Shown: in pieces, positions 8,500-16,261 of the stretch
Numbering within the stretch: position 1 is the stretch's first letter
How the letters are laid out: each line of letters opens with the position of its first letter
Assembly (NCBI RefSeq): GCF_004137685.1
Contig: NZ_QYBB01000004.1
Span: forward strand, 1 to 64,000
Source: Lichenibacterium minor
Lineage (GTDB): Bacteria > Pseudomonadota > Alphaproteobacteria > Rhizobiales > Beijerinckiaceae
DNA length: 64,000 nt
Direction of reading: 5' to 3'
Notes under the pieces: generated by a model
The model's database searches: none
What the model was told of the DNA's origin: nothing
Seen by the model: the letters and a program-made list of their open reading frames with translations, nothing else
Program-made: the position numbers and the translations under genes

Positions 8500-8778
8500 C
8501 GCTGTCTCGGCTCCGGTGGTGATGTTTCGGTAACCACCCTGGCCCGCCAAGGGTGAAGGGAGCGTCAACCCCGCCCGGCCACGCGCTGTGCCGAAACGGG
8601 ACGCGCGCCTTCGTCCGACATTTCGCTTGCGCCAGGAACGCGGCGGGGCCTTATTCACGCGAAAATCGCGATGCCCGAAGGGGCGCGCAGCCGCGGCCGG
8701 CCCTGGGGGCCCGCCTCCATCTCTGCGAGGTCGGGCGGCGTCGCCATCGACCGCGCGAATCCGCTCAAGGGGGGAGCC

Positions 8779-9702
8779 ATGTACACCGAAAGCCTCGAGA
8801 TCCACGACGCGCGCTTCAAGGGCCTGGTGTTCGGCAACGTGCATCTGGAGAAGCTGTGGACCGGCGGCCGGTGGACGGAAGGGCCCGCCTACTTCCCGGC
8901 CGGCCGCTATCTCGTCTGGTCCGACATCCCCAACGACCGGGTGATGCGCCTCGACGAGACCGACGGCTCCGTGTCGACCTTCCTGCAGCCGGCCCGCCAC
9001 CACAACGGCCACACCGTCGACCGGCAGGGCCGGCTCGTGTCCTGCGAACACGAGGGGCGCTGCGTGTCCCGCATCGAGCACGACGGCTCGACGACGATCC
9101 TGGCGTCGCACGTCGACGGCAAGCGCCTGAACTCGCCCAACGACGTGGTGGTGAAGTCCGACGATTCGGTGTGGTTCAGCGATCCCACCTACGGGATCGA
9201 CAGCGAATACGAGGGGGGCGCCGCCCTGTCGGAGACGGACGGCAGCCACGTGTATCGCATCGACCCGCGCGACGGCCGCGTCCAGGCGGTGGCGACGGAC
9301 TTCCACAAGCCGAACGGCCTGTGCTTCTCGCCCGACGAGCGGCTGCTCTACATCGCCGACACCGGCGCCACCCACAGCGAGGACGGCCCGCGCCACATCC
9401 GCGTGTTCCGCGTCGGCGCGGACGGGCAAACGCTCGACGGGGGCAGGATCTTCGCGAGCCTGGACGAGGGCCTGTTCGACGGCTTCCGCTGCGACCGCGC
9501 CGGCAACGTTTGGACGTCGGCGGCCGACGGGGTCCACTGCTACGCGCCGGACGGGACGCTGCTCGGCAAGGTGCGGGTGCCGGAAGTGGTGGCCAACCTG
9601 TGCTTCGGCGGGCGCAAGCGCAACCGCCTCTACATCTGCGGGACGACGTCGCTCTACGCCATCTTCGTCAACGCGCAGGCGGCCACCTGGCCGGACACGT
9701 GA
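8779..9702 (+). CDS. SMP-30/gluconolactonase-family protein
   Basis: This is 307 residues of the six-bladed beta-propeller SMP-30/gluconolactonase family, which hydrolyses sugar lactones with a bound divalent metal. Expected metal ligands are visible: Glu in WTEGPAYF, Asn in LNSPNDVVV, and Asn/Asp in KPNGLCFSPDERLLYIADT. There is no signal peptide, so it is cytosolic. The ATG at 8779 is preceded by GGGGGGAG. The stop overlaps the GTG start of the EamA exporter gene (GTGA), so the two are translationally coupled and may act in one route. The exact lactone is not deducible. Confidence 0.9.
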   Translation: MYTESLEIHDARFKGLVFGNVHLEKLWTGGRWTEGPAYFPAGRYLVWSDIPNDRVMRLDETDGSVSTFLQPARHHNGHTVDRQGRLVSCEHEGRCVSRIEHDGSTTILASHVDGKRLNSPNDVVVKSDDSVWFSDPTYGIDSEYEGGAALSETDGSHVYRIDPRDGRVQAVATDFHKPNGLCFSPDERLLYIADTGATHSEDGPRHIRVFRVGADGQTLDGGRIFASLDEGLFDGFRCDRAGNVWTSAADGVHCYAPDGTLLGKVRVPEVVANLCFGGRKRNRLYICGTTSLYAIFVNAQAATWPDT

Positions 9703-10571
9703 CCACCGCGACATCCGCCCCGGCCGGGTCCGCGCTCCGGCCCGCCGCCGCGGTGGTGGCCGGCATCGTGTCGATGTGCTTCGGCACGTCCTTCGCCAAG
9801 CAGCTCTTCCCCTTGGTGGGCGCCGAAGGCACCACGACGATGCGGGTCGGCTTCTCGGCGGTGCTGCTGCTGGCGGCCTGGCGCCCGTGGCGGAGGCGGA
9901 TCACGGCGCGGCATGCCGGTGCGCTGGCGCTCTACGGGGTCGCGGTCGGCGTGCTGAACCTGCTGTTCTACATGGCGCTGCGCACCATCCCCTTCGGCAT
10001 CGCTGTCGCGATCGAGTTCGCGGGGCCTTTGACCGTCGCCACCCTGTCGTCGCGGCGGCCACTCGACGCTCTGTGGGTCGGCCTCGCACTGCTCGGCCTG
10101 AGCCAGCTCCTCCCCGTCGGGGCGCGATCCGCCCCCCTCGATCCCGTCGGCCTCGCCTATGCGGCCGGGGCGGCCGTCGCCTGGGCGCTCTACATCGTCT
10201 TCGGCCAAAGGGCCGGGCGCGTGCGCGGGCCCGACGCGGTGGCGCTCGGCACCGCCGTGGCGGCCCTCGTCGTGGCGCCGTTCGGCATCGCCCGGGCCGG
10301 CGCGGCCCTGCTCGACCCCGCGCTCCTGCCGCTCGGCCTCGGCGTGGCGCTGCTGTCGAGCGCCCTGCCGTTCTCGCTGGAAATGTACGCGCTGCGGCGC
10401 CTGCCGAGGCAGACCTTCGGCATCCTGCTCAGCGTCGAGCCCGCCGTGGCGGCGCTGGCCGGCCTCGTGGTCCTCGGCGAAGCGCTGACGCTCGCGCAGT
10501 GGGCCGGCATCGCCGGCGTGGTCCTGGCCTCGGTCGGAAGCGCCTCGACGGCCGGCCGGCAGGAGGCCTGA
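9699..10571 (+). CDS. EamA-family transporter, RhtA-like
   Basis: This is 290 residues with about ten hydrophobic helices in two EamA repeats (residues ~15-140 and ~150-283), the drug/metabolite transporter fold. It resembles the RhtA group (threonine/homoserine exporters): LRTIPFGIAVAIEFAGPLTVA in the first half and SVEPAVAALAGLVVLGE in the second are hallmarks. The start is the GTG at 9699 within the GTGA overlap with the SMP-30 stop; the frame has no suitable ATG and the length fits the family. The export substrate is unknown; coupling to a lactonase hints at a sugar-acid or amino-acid related product, which is inference. Confidence 0.85.
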   Translation: MTTATSAPAGSALRPAAAVVAGIVSMCFGTSFAKQLFPLVGAEGTTTMRVGFSAVLLLAAWRPWRRRITARHAGALALYGVAVGVLNLLFYMALRTIPFGIAVAIEFAGPLTVATLSSRRPLDALWVGLALLGLSQLLPVGARSAPLDPVGLAYAAGAAVAWALYIVFGQRAGRVRGPDAVALGTAVAALVVAPFGIARAGAALLDPALLPLGLGVALLSSALPFSLEMYALRRLPRQTFGILLSVEPAVAALAGLVVLGEALTLAQWAGIAGVVLASVGSASTAGRQEA

Positions 10572-10574
10572 GGC

Positions 10575-11591
10575 TCAGGCCGCCGGAGCCGCGAAGGCGG
10601 CCGCGAAGGCGGCGCGCTCGGGGCCGAGGTCGCGGTCCGGCGGCATCGTGAGCCTCCCCAGGGCCACGGCGGCGCGCTCGGCCGCGCGTCCGTCGAGGAT
10701 CGGCGCGGCGTCGGCCACGGCCCGCGCTTCGGCCAGGTTGCCGTTGCAGTGGAGCAGGATGTCGCAGCCCGCGGCCGAGGCGGCGGCGGCGCGCTCGCCG
10801 AGCGTGCCCTCCAGGGCTTCCATGGACAGGTCGTCCGACAGCAGCAGGCCGTCGAAGCCGATCTCGCCCCGGATCACCGCGTCGATGGCGCGCTTCGATG
10901 TCGTGACGGGCCGCTCGGGATCGAGGGCGCGGTAGACGATGTGGGCCGTCATCGCCATGGGCAGGCGGTTGAGGGCGCGGAACGGCGCGAAATCGCGGGC
11001 GAGCGCGTCGCGGCCCGCCGCCACCACGGGCAGGTCGAGGTGGCTGTCGACCTCGGCGCGGCCGTGGCCCGGCATGTGCTTCACCACCGGCAGGGCGCCG
11101 CCGGCCATCAGGCCCTCCGCCCAGGCGCCGGCCAGGGCCGCGACCGTTTCGGGGTCGCGGCCGAAGGCGCGGTCGCCGATCACCGAGCTCGCGCCGTCGA
11201 CCGGCAGGTCGAGCACCGGCGCGCAATCCACCGTGATGCCGCTCCCGGACAGGTCCCGCCCCGTCAGCTCGCCGCCGAGCCGCGCCATCGCCAGCGCGCG
11301 GTCGGGCTCGAGGGCGTGCATGTCGGCGTAGCGCGCCGCGGCCGGGTGGCGCTGCCAGTGCGGCGGCCCGAGGCGCTGCACGCGGCCCCCCTCCTGGTCG
11401 ACCAGCACGGGGGCGTCGGCGCGGCCGACGATGTCGCGGAACGCCGACGCCAGGGCGAGGAGCTGCCCGGGCGACTCCACGTTGCGCCGGAACAGAATGA
11501 GGCCCCAGGGTCGCGTCGCGACCAGGAAGTCCCGTTCGTCGGCGTCGAGCGCCGGGCCGGCGCAGCCGCAGACGAAGGCGCGCGGGCTCAG
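10575..11591 (-). CDS. nagZ: Beta-N-acetylhexosaminidase NagZ (probable CTG start)
   Basis: This glycoside hydrolase family 3 enzyme removes GlcNAc from muropeptides in cytosolic peptidoglycan recycling. Conserved blocks are LVDQEGGRVQRLG, VKHMPGHGRAEVDSH (the catalytic His loop), RLPMAMTAHIVY and GLLLSDDLSMEAL, where the Asp is the nucleophile. Family homology continues upstream of the first in-frame GTG (11480): the codons read SPRAFVCGCAGPALDADER and then WGLILFRRNVESP, the normal NagZ N-terminus. No ATG, GTG or TTG is in frame there. The only initiator-like codon at the expected place is CTG at 11591, overlapping the SPOR stop as CTGA. With it the protein is 338 residues, the usual length. 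Confidence 0.85.
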   Translation of the reverse strand: MSPRAFVCGCAGPALDADERDFLVATRPWGLILFRRNVESPGQLLALASAFRDIVGRADAPVLVDQEGGRVQRLGPPHWQRHPAAARYADMHALEPDRALAMARLGGELTGRDLSGSGITVDCAPVLDLPVDGASSVIGDRAFGRDPETVAALAGAWAEGLMAGGALPVVKHMPGHGRAEVDSHLDLPVVAAGRDALARDFAPFRALNRLPMAMTAHIVYRALDPERPVTTSKRAIDAVIRGEIGFDGLLLSDDLSMEALEGTLGERAAAASAAGCDILLHCNGNLAEARAVADAAPILDGRAAERAAVALGRLTMPPDRDLGPERAAFAAAFAAPAA

Positions 11592-13150
11592 TTGTGCACC
11601 ACGAAGCAGGAGCCGCCCGCGCCCTGCAGCTGGGCGCAGAGCGCCTTGGCGTCGTCCTGGCTCATGCTGCCGACGCGGACCCGGTACACGGGCTTGTCGC
11701 CGGTCTCGGCCTTGTGGACCGAAGCGGTCAGCGCGCCGAGCTGGGTCGGGAACCTCTTCTTCAGCTTGGCGAAAGCCGCGTTGGCGTCGGCCTCGACCGG
11801 CGAGGACGCCAGTTGCACGCCATAGCCGCCGGCCGAGGCCGTGGGCGCGTCGGCGGTGTCGTTGGGCTTGGCCGACGCGAGCTTGGCGCCGGGCGACGCG
11901 GGCTGGCGCGCCGGCCGCGCCGGCGCGGCACCCGCGGCGTCGGTGGGCAAGGCGGTCAAGGCCGCGATGGCGTCCGCCGGGGCGGCACTCCTCGGCGTGG
12001 TGCCGCCGTTCGACGCGGTCTTGGGCGTGGCGGGGAGCGCAGAGCCGGAGCCGTCGGGGGCGGCCGCGACCCCGCCGGCCGTGCTCGACGGCGCGCCGTC
12101 GGCGGACAGCATGGTGCCGTCCGGGTGGACCACGAAGGTCTTCACCTTCTTGGGCTCCGGGAAGGGGCTCGGCGTGGGCGCCGGCAGCGGCCGGGCGCCG
12201 TCGGCGAGGTCGGAGGTCCTGGGCAACTGGCCGAGGTCGACCGGCTGCTCCTGGCTCGACACGATCTTCACCGGCCCGGACGACACGTTGCCGTTCTTGT
12301 TCAGCAACGCCGCGTCCTGGTCCTCCGGCGCCGTCGCGTTGGCGCCCTCGACCTTCACCTTGGTGGGCCCCGTGGCCGCCATGATGGTCGGCGCGGTGCG
12401 GCCCGACCCCGCCGCCGCAGCGCCGGGCGTGGACGGCCCCTTCACGAGGAAGCTCGCCGCGAGGCCGCCGCCGGTCAGGACCAGGACGGCGGCCAGCACC
12501 GCCAGGGGGCGCCGCGGCGACGAGCGCCGGTCGGCCCCGATGCCGTCGCGGATCTCGCCATGGGCGAGCGAGGGCCCGCCGGCTTCGGCGCCGTCGCCAC
12601 TCTGCGCCCAGATGTCGGGCAGGGTGGACGCCGCGGCGGCCTCCGTCGCGTATCGCTCGTCGGCATAGGCCGCATCGTCGTGATGCGCCTCGTGTTCGGC
12701 AGCGTAGGCCCGGTCGTCGTAGCCCCGGTCGTCGTAGGCGTGTTGGCCGTGGTGGGCGTCGTGGCCGTGGTGGGCGGCATCGGCGTGCGCGGGGTCGTGG
12801 TGGTACCCGTCCGCATAGGCGTGCCCGTCGTAGGCCGGGTCCGCGTGGCCGTGGCCGTCGTCGTGGTGGTGTTCGTGACCGTCGTGGGTCGCTTCGGTGC
12901 CGTGCGGCTCCCCGCCGACGGGATAAGGGGCATCGCGCAGGTAGCGCGGCCCTTCGCCGTCGGCCGTGCGCTCGGCCGCCATCCCCGGCGAGGCCGGGCG
13001 GAACACGCTGCGGAACGGGTCGTCCTGGCCGACCAGCCGCGCGAGCTCGGCCAGCGGGTCCGCGTGGCCCTGCGACGCGTCGCGCCCCGGGGCAGCCATC
13101 TGAGGCTCGTAGCGGGTGTCGTCCCGGCGCGATCTCGCGGCTTCACTCAT
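11588..13150 (-). CDS. SPOR-domain protein with histidine-rich cytosolic segment
   Basis: This is 520 residues in the place of the conserved SPOR gene of the argS-SPOR-nagZ cluster. The N-terminal cytosolic part (1-213) contains a segment with 21 histidines between residues 83 and 157, interleaved with Asp, Tyr and Ala. One membrane helix (~215-236) is followed by a Pro/Ala/Thr-rich periplasmic linker. The C-terminal SPOR domain (~440-520; GGYGVQLASSPVEADANAAF, YRVRVGSMSQDDAKALC) binds glycan strands denuded of stem peptides at division sites. The ATG at 13150 has GCGAGG upstream. It is co-directional with the ArgRS-like gene and coupled to nagZ. Confidence 0.88.
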   Translation of the reverse strand: MSEAARSRRDDTRYEPQMAAPGRDASQGHADPLAELARLVGQDDPFRSVFRPASPGMAAERTADGEGPRYLRDAPYPVGGEPHGTEATHDGHEHHHDDGHGHADPAYDGHAYADGYHHDPAHADAAHHGHDAHHGQHAYDDRGYDDRAYAAEHEAHHDDAAYADERYATEAAAASTLPDIWAQSGDGAEAGGPSLAHGEIRDGIGADRRSSPRRPLAVLAAVLVLTGGGLAASFLVKGPSTPGAAAAGSGRTAPTIMAATGPTKVKVEGANATAPEDQDAALLNKNGNVSSGPVKIVSSQEQPVDLGQLPRTSDLADGARPLPAPTPSPFPEPKKVKTFVVHPDGTMLSADGAPSSTAGGVAAAPDGSGSALPATPKTASNGGTTPRSAAPADAIAALTALPTDAAGAAPARPARQPASPGAKLASAKPNDTADAPTASAGGYGVQLASSPVEADANAAFAKLKKRFPTQLGALTASVHKAETGDKPVYRVRVGSMSQDDAKALCAQLQGAGGSCFVVHN

Positions 13151-13271
13151 CGAACAACCTCGCCTCACAGAGTCCCAGCGGCCCGGGAGATGGATCCACC
13201 ATGCCTCGCCGCGTCCCGTCCCCCGCGATGGTGGCGGCGGACAGCCGTACATCGGGAGACGGGCGAGCCCG

Positions 13272-14345
13272 TCAAAGCATCTCGTCGGGAGCCGTGACGC
13301 CGAGTATGCCGAGACCGGACTTCAGAACGAGGGTGGAGGCCGTCACCAATCCGAGCCGAGCTATGGATAAAACTCTCTCTTCTTCATTAACAAAGCGTAA
13401 TTGTGGCTGATCTTTGCTTCTGTTCCATCGACAATGGATGGCATCGGCGAGGGCGCCCAGGTAGGCGGCCACGCGATGCGGGGCCTGCGCCGCCGCCGCG
13501 GCGGCGATCGCGTGCGGATACCGGACCACGGATCGCGCCAGGGCGAGGTCCTCCGCATGCGTCAGGGCGGACAAGTCCGCGTCGGAAGGGGGCGACGGTT
13601 CGATCGCGAGCGCCGCACCGGCGCGCAGCACGCCGCGAAGCCGCGCGTGGGCATAGGGCACGTTGAAGGCCGGGTTGCCGCGCGACCGCTCCGACCAGGC
13701 GGCAGCGTCGAGGTGGAGCGAGGTCGCGGGGCGGCGCGACGCCACGGCGAAGCGGAACGCGTCCGCGCCGAGGCCGGCGAGCGCGGACGGGCCGCCGACG
13801 GTCGTTCGCTCCGGCGGCCGGGCTTCACGCCGCAGCGTCACCGGGCCGACGACGATCGGCCCTCGCCCGTCCGGCCGAGCGGGCCGACCGGCCGCGATGG
13901 ACAGCGCCGCGATCTGCTCCGCCGTCACGAGCGCGCGAGCCTCGCCGAGCGACAGATCCGGACGGAGTTCGGCCGAGGCCGCGGCGCCCCGCCCGCCACC
14001 GGCGCCGGATCCGCGCAGCAGCGACGCGACGGCGTCCAGCACGGCGGCCGGCCGCAGCGTGACGTTGACGAACCCCGGCCCGGCCACGTCCACCGAGGCG
14101 GAACAGGGGTCCGTTGCCAGATCGAGCGCGATCGCCCGCGCGAGGGCGACGGGGTCGCCCGCGGGCGCGGCCGCGTCCCGGGCGTAGACCAGGGCCGCGT
14201 CGACCACGACGTCGAACGCGGCGCCGGACGGGGATGGCGTCGCGGCGAACCGCCCGAAATCGAGGTCCGGAGGCAGCACGCCGTCGGCGATGCACCGGCG
14301 CAGCGACGCTTCGGTGCGCCGGCGATAGCGGTCGAACAGGTCCAA
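13272..14345 (-). CDS. ArgRS-like protein lacking the catalytic core
   Basis: This is 357 residues against ~580 for true arginyl-tRNA synthetase. The N-terminus (MDLFDRYRRRTEASL..., then VDVAGPGFVNVTLRPAAVLDA at ~85-105) matches the ArgRS N-terminal tRNA D-loop-binding domain. Residues ~195-357 match the end of the catalytic domain and the DALR anticodon-binding domain (GADAFRFAVASRR, NPAFNVPYAHARLR, CRWNRSKDQPQLRFVNEEER, LGILGVTAPDEML). About 220 residues with the HIGH motif are gone, replaced by a Gly/Ala/Arg linker (~110-165). At the KMSKS position it reads ARPPERT. It therefore cannot aminoacylate on its own. The start is TTG at 14345; no ATG is in frame before the upstream stop. It occupies the argS slot next to SPOR-nagZ. 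It may be a tRNA-Arg-binding factor or a decaying copy. Confidence 0.8.
   Translation of the reverse strand: MDLFDRYRRRTEASLRRCIADGVLPPDLDFGRFAATPSPSGAAFDVVVDAALVYARDAAAPAGDPVALARAIALDLATDPCSASVDVAGPGFVNVTLRPAAVLDAVASLLRGSGAGGGRGAAASAELRPDLSLGEARALVTAEQIAALSIAAGRPARPDGRGPIVVGPVTLRREARPPERTTVGGPSALAGLGADAFRFAVASRRPATSLHLDAAAWSERSRGNPAFNVPYAHARLRGVLRAGAALAIEPSPPSDADLSALTHAEDLALARSVVRYPHAIAAAAAAQAPHRVAAYLGALADAIHCRWNRSKDQPQLRFVNEEERVLSIARLGLVTASTLVLKSGLGILGVTAPDEML
13359..13439 (-). other. Low-GC, foreign-codon patch inside the ArgRS-like gene
   Basis: Codons 303-329 of the ArgRS-like gene total 31 G/C in 81 bases by hand count (about 38%), inside a gene of roughly 70% or more. The patch uses AGA twice, TTA twice, ATA, AAA, CAA, CCA, AAT and GTT, codons rarely seen in the other genes here. 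It encodes the most conserved stretch of the DALR domain, so the protein sequence is ordinary while the nucleotide sequence is not. Codons after it (13272-13358) are mildly relaxed. Confidence 0.85.
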
Positions 14346-14554
14346 GCGCGACGCGTCTCCGATGGTGGCTAGGCCGCGGCGGAACCGGCGAAACCCGCGC
14401 CGCCATCGCCGGCACCGCGCGGCGGAACGTCACCCTCGCGGCGGGTCGATCCGCCGCGCGGGGCGGCGGCCATTGCGAGCATAGTCCCCCCTGCTTAAAT
14501 CCTGGAAGACCGGGCCCGTGCCGCGTCCTGCGGCCGCGCAGAAGGAAAGCCGAC

Positions 14555-14899
14555 ATGAGCCTCAACGACACCCTTTCGCCCGTCACGCTGTCGGCCTCGG
14601 CGGCGGCGCGCGTGAAGCGCGTCCTGTCGGGCGAAGCGCCGGGCTCGGCCCTGCGCGTCGCCGTCGACGGCGGAGGCTGCTCGGGGTTCCAATATTCCTT
14701 CACCATCGTCCGCGACGTGGCCGCCGACGACCTCGTCCTCCAGCGCGACGGTGCGACGGTGCTGATCGACCCGATGTCGGTCGACTACATGCGCGGGTCC
14801 GAGATCGATTTCGTCGACGACCTGATCGGCCAGTCGTTCAAGATCCACAACCCCAACGCCACGGCGTCCTGCGGCTGCGGCACCAGCTTCGCCCTTTGA
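14555..14899 (+). CDS. erpA: Iron-sulfur cluster insertion protein ErpA
   Basis: This is 114 residues of the A-type carrier (HesB/IscA) family, which hands Fe-S clusters to apo-proteins in the cytosol. The three cluster-binding cysteines are Cys42 in GGGCSGFQYSF and Cys106/Cys108 in SCGCGTSF. ATG at 14555 has AAGGAAAG 4-11 bases upstream. It is divergent from the ArgRS-like gene across 209 bases. In many Rhizobiales erpA lies beside dgt and argS; here no dgt (dGTPase) gene is present between them. Confidence 0.95.
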   Translation: MSLNDTLSPVTLSASAAARVKRVLSGEAPGSALRVAVDGGGCSGFQYSFTIVRDVAADDLVLQRDGATVLIDPMSVDYMRGSEIDFVDDLIGQSFKIHNPNATASCGCGTSFAL

Positions 14900-15135
14900 C
14901 GGCGGCGGAAGCGCCCGCCTGCGTCCCCGGCGGCGAGGCGGGGGGCGGCGCGTTCCCGCCCTTCGGACATGTTCACCGAACTTTCGCCACACTACAGTCG
15001 AGCTCGAAACGGTGTCGCGCCAATGTTGCCGACCCCCGATCCGCATTCTTCAGTGGGAAATGGCGCTCAGACTGTGCATATGCAGGGCCAAGCGGTTGAA
15101 GAAAACGATTTCTCGCCCAAGTCAATCGCAACCCC

Positions 15136-15164
15136 TTGGTTCAATCCCGGCATCCGTGCTAGGG
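15136..15164 (+). promoter_or_regulatory. Candidate promoter of the XRE regulator gene
   Basis: TTGGTT (15136-15141), a 17-base spacer and CTAGGG (15159-15164) sit 32 bases before the regulator start. The -35 and spacing are acceptable for the alphaproteobacterial housekeeping sigma; the -10 is weak. Confidence 0.35.
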
Positions 15165-15196
15165 ACCGGGACCACAGCGCTCAGCAAGAGGACATG

Positions 15197-15664
15197 ATGG
15201 CGCGGAAAAATCATGCAGTCGATCGCCATCTCGGAGCGAGGGTGCGCTTTGCGAGGATCGAGAAGCGGATCTCGCAGGGCGCGCTCGGCGAGCAGCTCGG
15301 CATCTCGTTCCAGCAGGTCCAGAAGTACGAGCTGGGCAAGGATCGCATCAGCGCGAGCCAGCTCATGAACATCGCCCGCATCCTCGAGAAGGACATCTCC
15401 TTCTTCTTCGAAGACATCACCCCCGAGGGGGAAACCTCCGGCGGCATGGAACTGGCCGACATCGTGGACCGCCGCAAGCGGTCGCGGGCGAGCGCGACCT
15501 ACGACGTGAAGATCATCCGGATCCTGCACTCGATCGAGGACGAGCGCGTCAAGCTGAAGCTCTACAACCTGATGGAAGCGATCGTGGCCTCGAAGGCTCC
15601 GGTCGAAGCCGAACCGCCCGTGGCGCCCGCCGCCCCCGAAGACGTCCCTTCGCTGGTGCAGTGA
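15197..15664 (+). CDS. XRE-family transcriptional regulator
   Basis: This is 155 residues. A Cro/C1-type helix-turn-helix occupies residues ~8-65 (RVRFARIEKRISQGALGEQL, ISFQQVQKYELGKDRISASQ), followed by a short helical linker and an acidic/proline tail. Proteins of this type are widespread in Alphaproteobacteria, where single members control processes from motility to stress; the target is unknown here. Two adjacent ATG codons (15194, 15197) are possible; 15197 is better spaced from AGAGGA. The gene stands alone, with 297 bases upstream containing a candidate promoter and the tRNA-Arg gene pointing at it from downstream. Confidence 0.9.
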   Translation: MARKNHAVDRHLGARVRFARIEKRISQGALGEQLGISFQQVQKYELGKDRISASQLMNIARILEKDISFFFEDITPEGETSGGMELADIVDRRKRSRASATYDVKIIRILHSIEDERVKLKLYNLMEAIVASKAPVEAEPPVAPAAPEDVPSLVQ

Positions 15665-15772
15665 CACGACGCTCGACGGGAAGCTCGCGCTCCCCGTCGC
15701 CGGGCGCACCGGCGCCCCGAGGTCTGCCCGGTCGACGGGCCGGGGCGAACTCCGGCGACGTTCTGTAATCGA

Positions 15773-15849
15773 TGGCGACTCCGGAAGGGCTCGAACCTTC
15801 GACCTGCCGCTTAGAAGGCGGCTGCTCTATCCAACTGAGCTACGGAGTC
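15773..15849 (-). tRNA. tRNA-Arg (anticodon UCU)
   Basis: This is a 77-nt cloverleaf on minus. The acceptor stem GACTCCG pairs with CGGAGTC, followed by discriminator G and an encoded CCA. The D-arm has GTAGCTCAGTTGGATAGAGC, the anticodon stem is GCCGC/GCGGC with loop CTTCTAA (anticodon TCT), and the T-arm has GGTTCGAGCC. It reads AGA (and AGG by wobble) codons. Confidence 0.97.
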
Positions 15850-15895
15850 TCGGACCGGCCCGCTCGGGGACGGCCGCGATTCGGGCGAACCGGCA

Positions 15896-16207
15896 TCAGT
15901 GTGTCCACTGGCCGACGCGGGTCGACTTGAAATTGTCCGAATAGGACAGGCCGCGGCGCTCCTGCTCGGGCAGGTGATCCTCGACCTCGTAGGCGATGCC
16001 GCGCTTTTCCGCGAAGGCGACGGCCTCCTCGCGGGTGTCGAACGTCACCTTGACCTGCATCTCCGTTTCCGACGAGCCGGTCCAGCCCATCATCGGTTCG
16101 ATCTCGACCGGCTCTGTCCGCTCGTATTCGAGCAGCCACGCCTTGGTCCGGGCGTGGCCCGATTGCGTGGCGCCGCGGGTCGGACGATAGATGCGGGCGA
16201 TGGTCAA
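15896..16207 (-). CDS. ETC complex I subunit, NDUFS4-like
   Basis: This is 103 residues matching the ETC_C1 NDUFS4 family, an accessory subunit on the peripheral arm of respiratory complex I that Alphaproteobacteria share with mitochondria. Signatures are ARIYRPTRGATQSG at the N-terminus, WTGSSETEMQVKVTF, EAVAFAEKRGIAYEV and FKSTRVGQWTH at the end. The start is TTG at 16207, supported by GAGGTG seven bases upstream and by the family N-terminus; no ATG is available. It lies alone between two tRNA genes on the same strand. Confidence 0.93.
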   Translation of the reverse strand: MTIARIYRPTRGATQSGHARTKAWLLEYERTEPVEIEPMMGWTGSSETEMQVKVTFDTREEAVAFAEKRGIAYEVEDHLPEQERRGLSYSDNFKSTRVGQWTH

Positions 16208-16261
16208 GACGCTTCACCTCGGGTGACGGCGGGCCGCGAGCGGCCCGATCGGAACGATGAT

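Noticed and set aside
8500..9714. Upstream extension of the coiled-coil protein frame to 819 codons
   Set aside because: It lies antisense to the SMP-30 gene and lacks family features; the protein starts at 8499.
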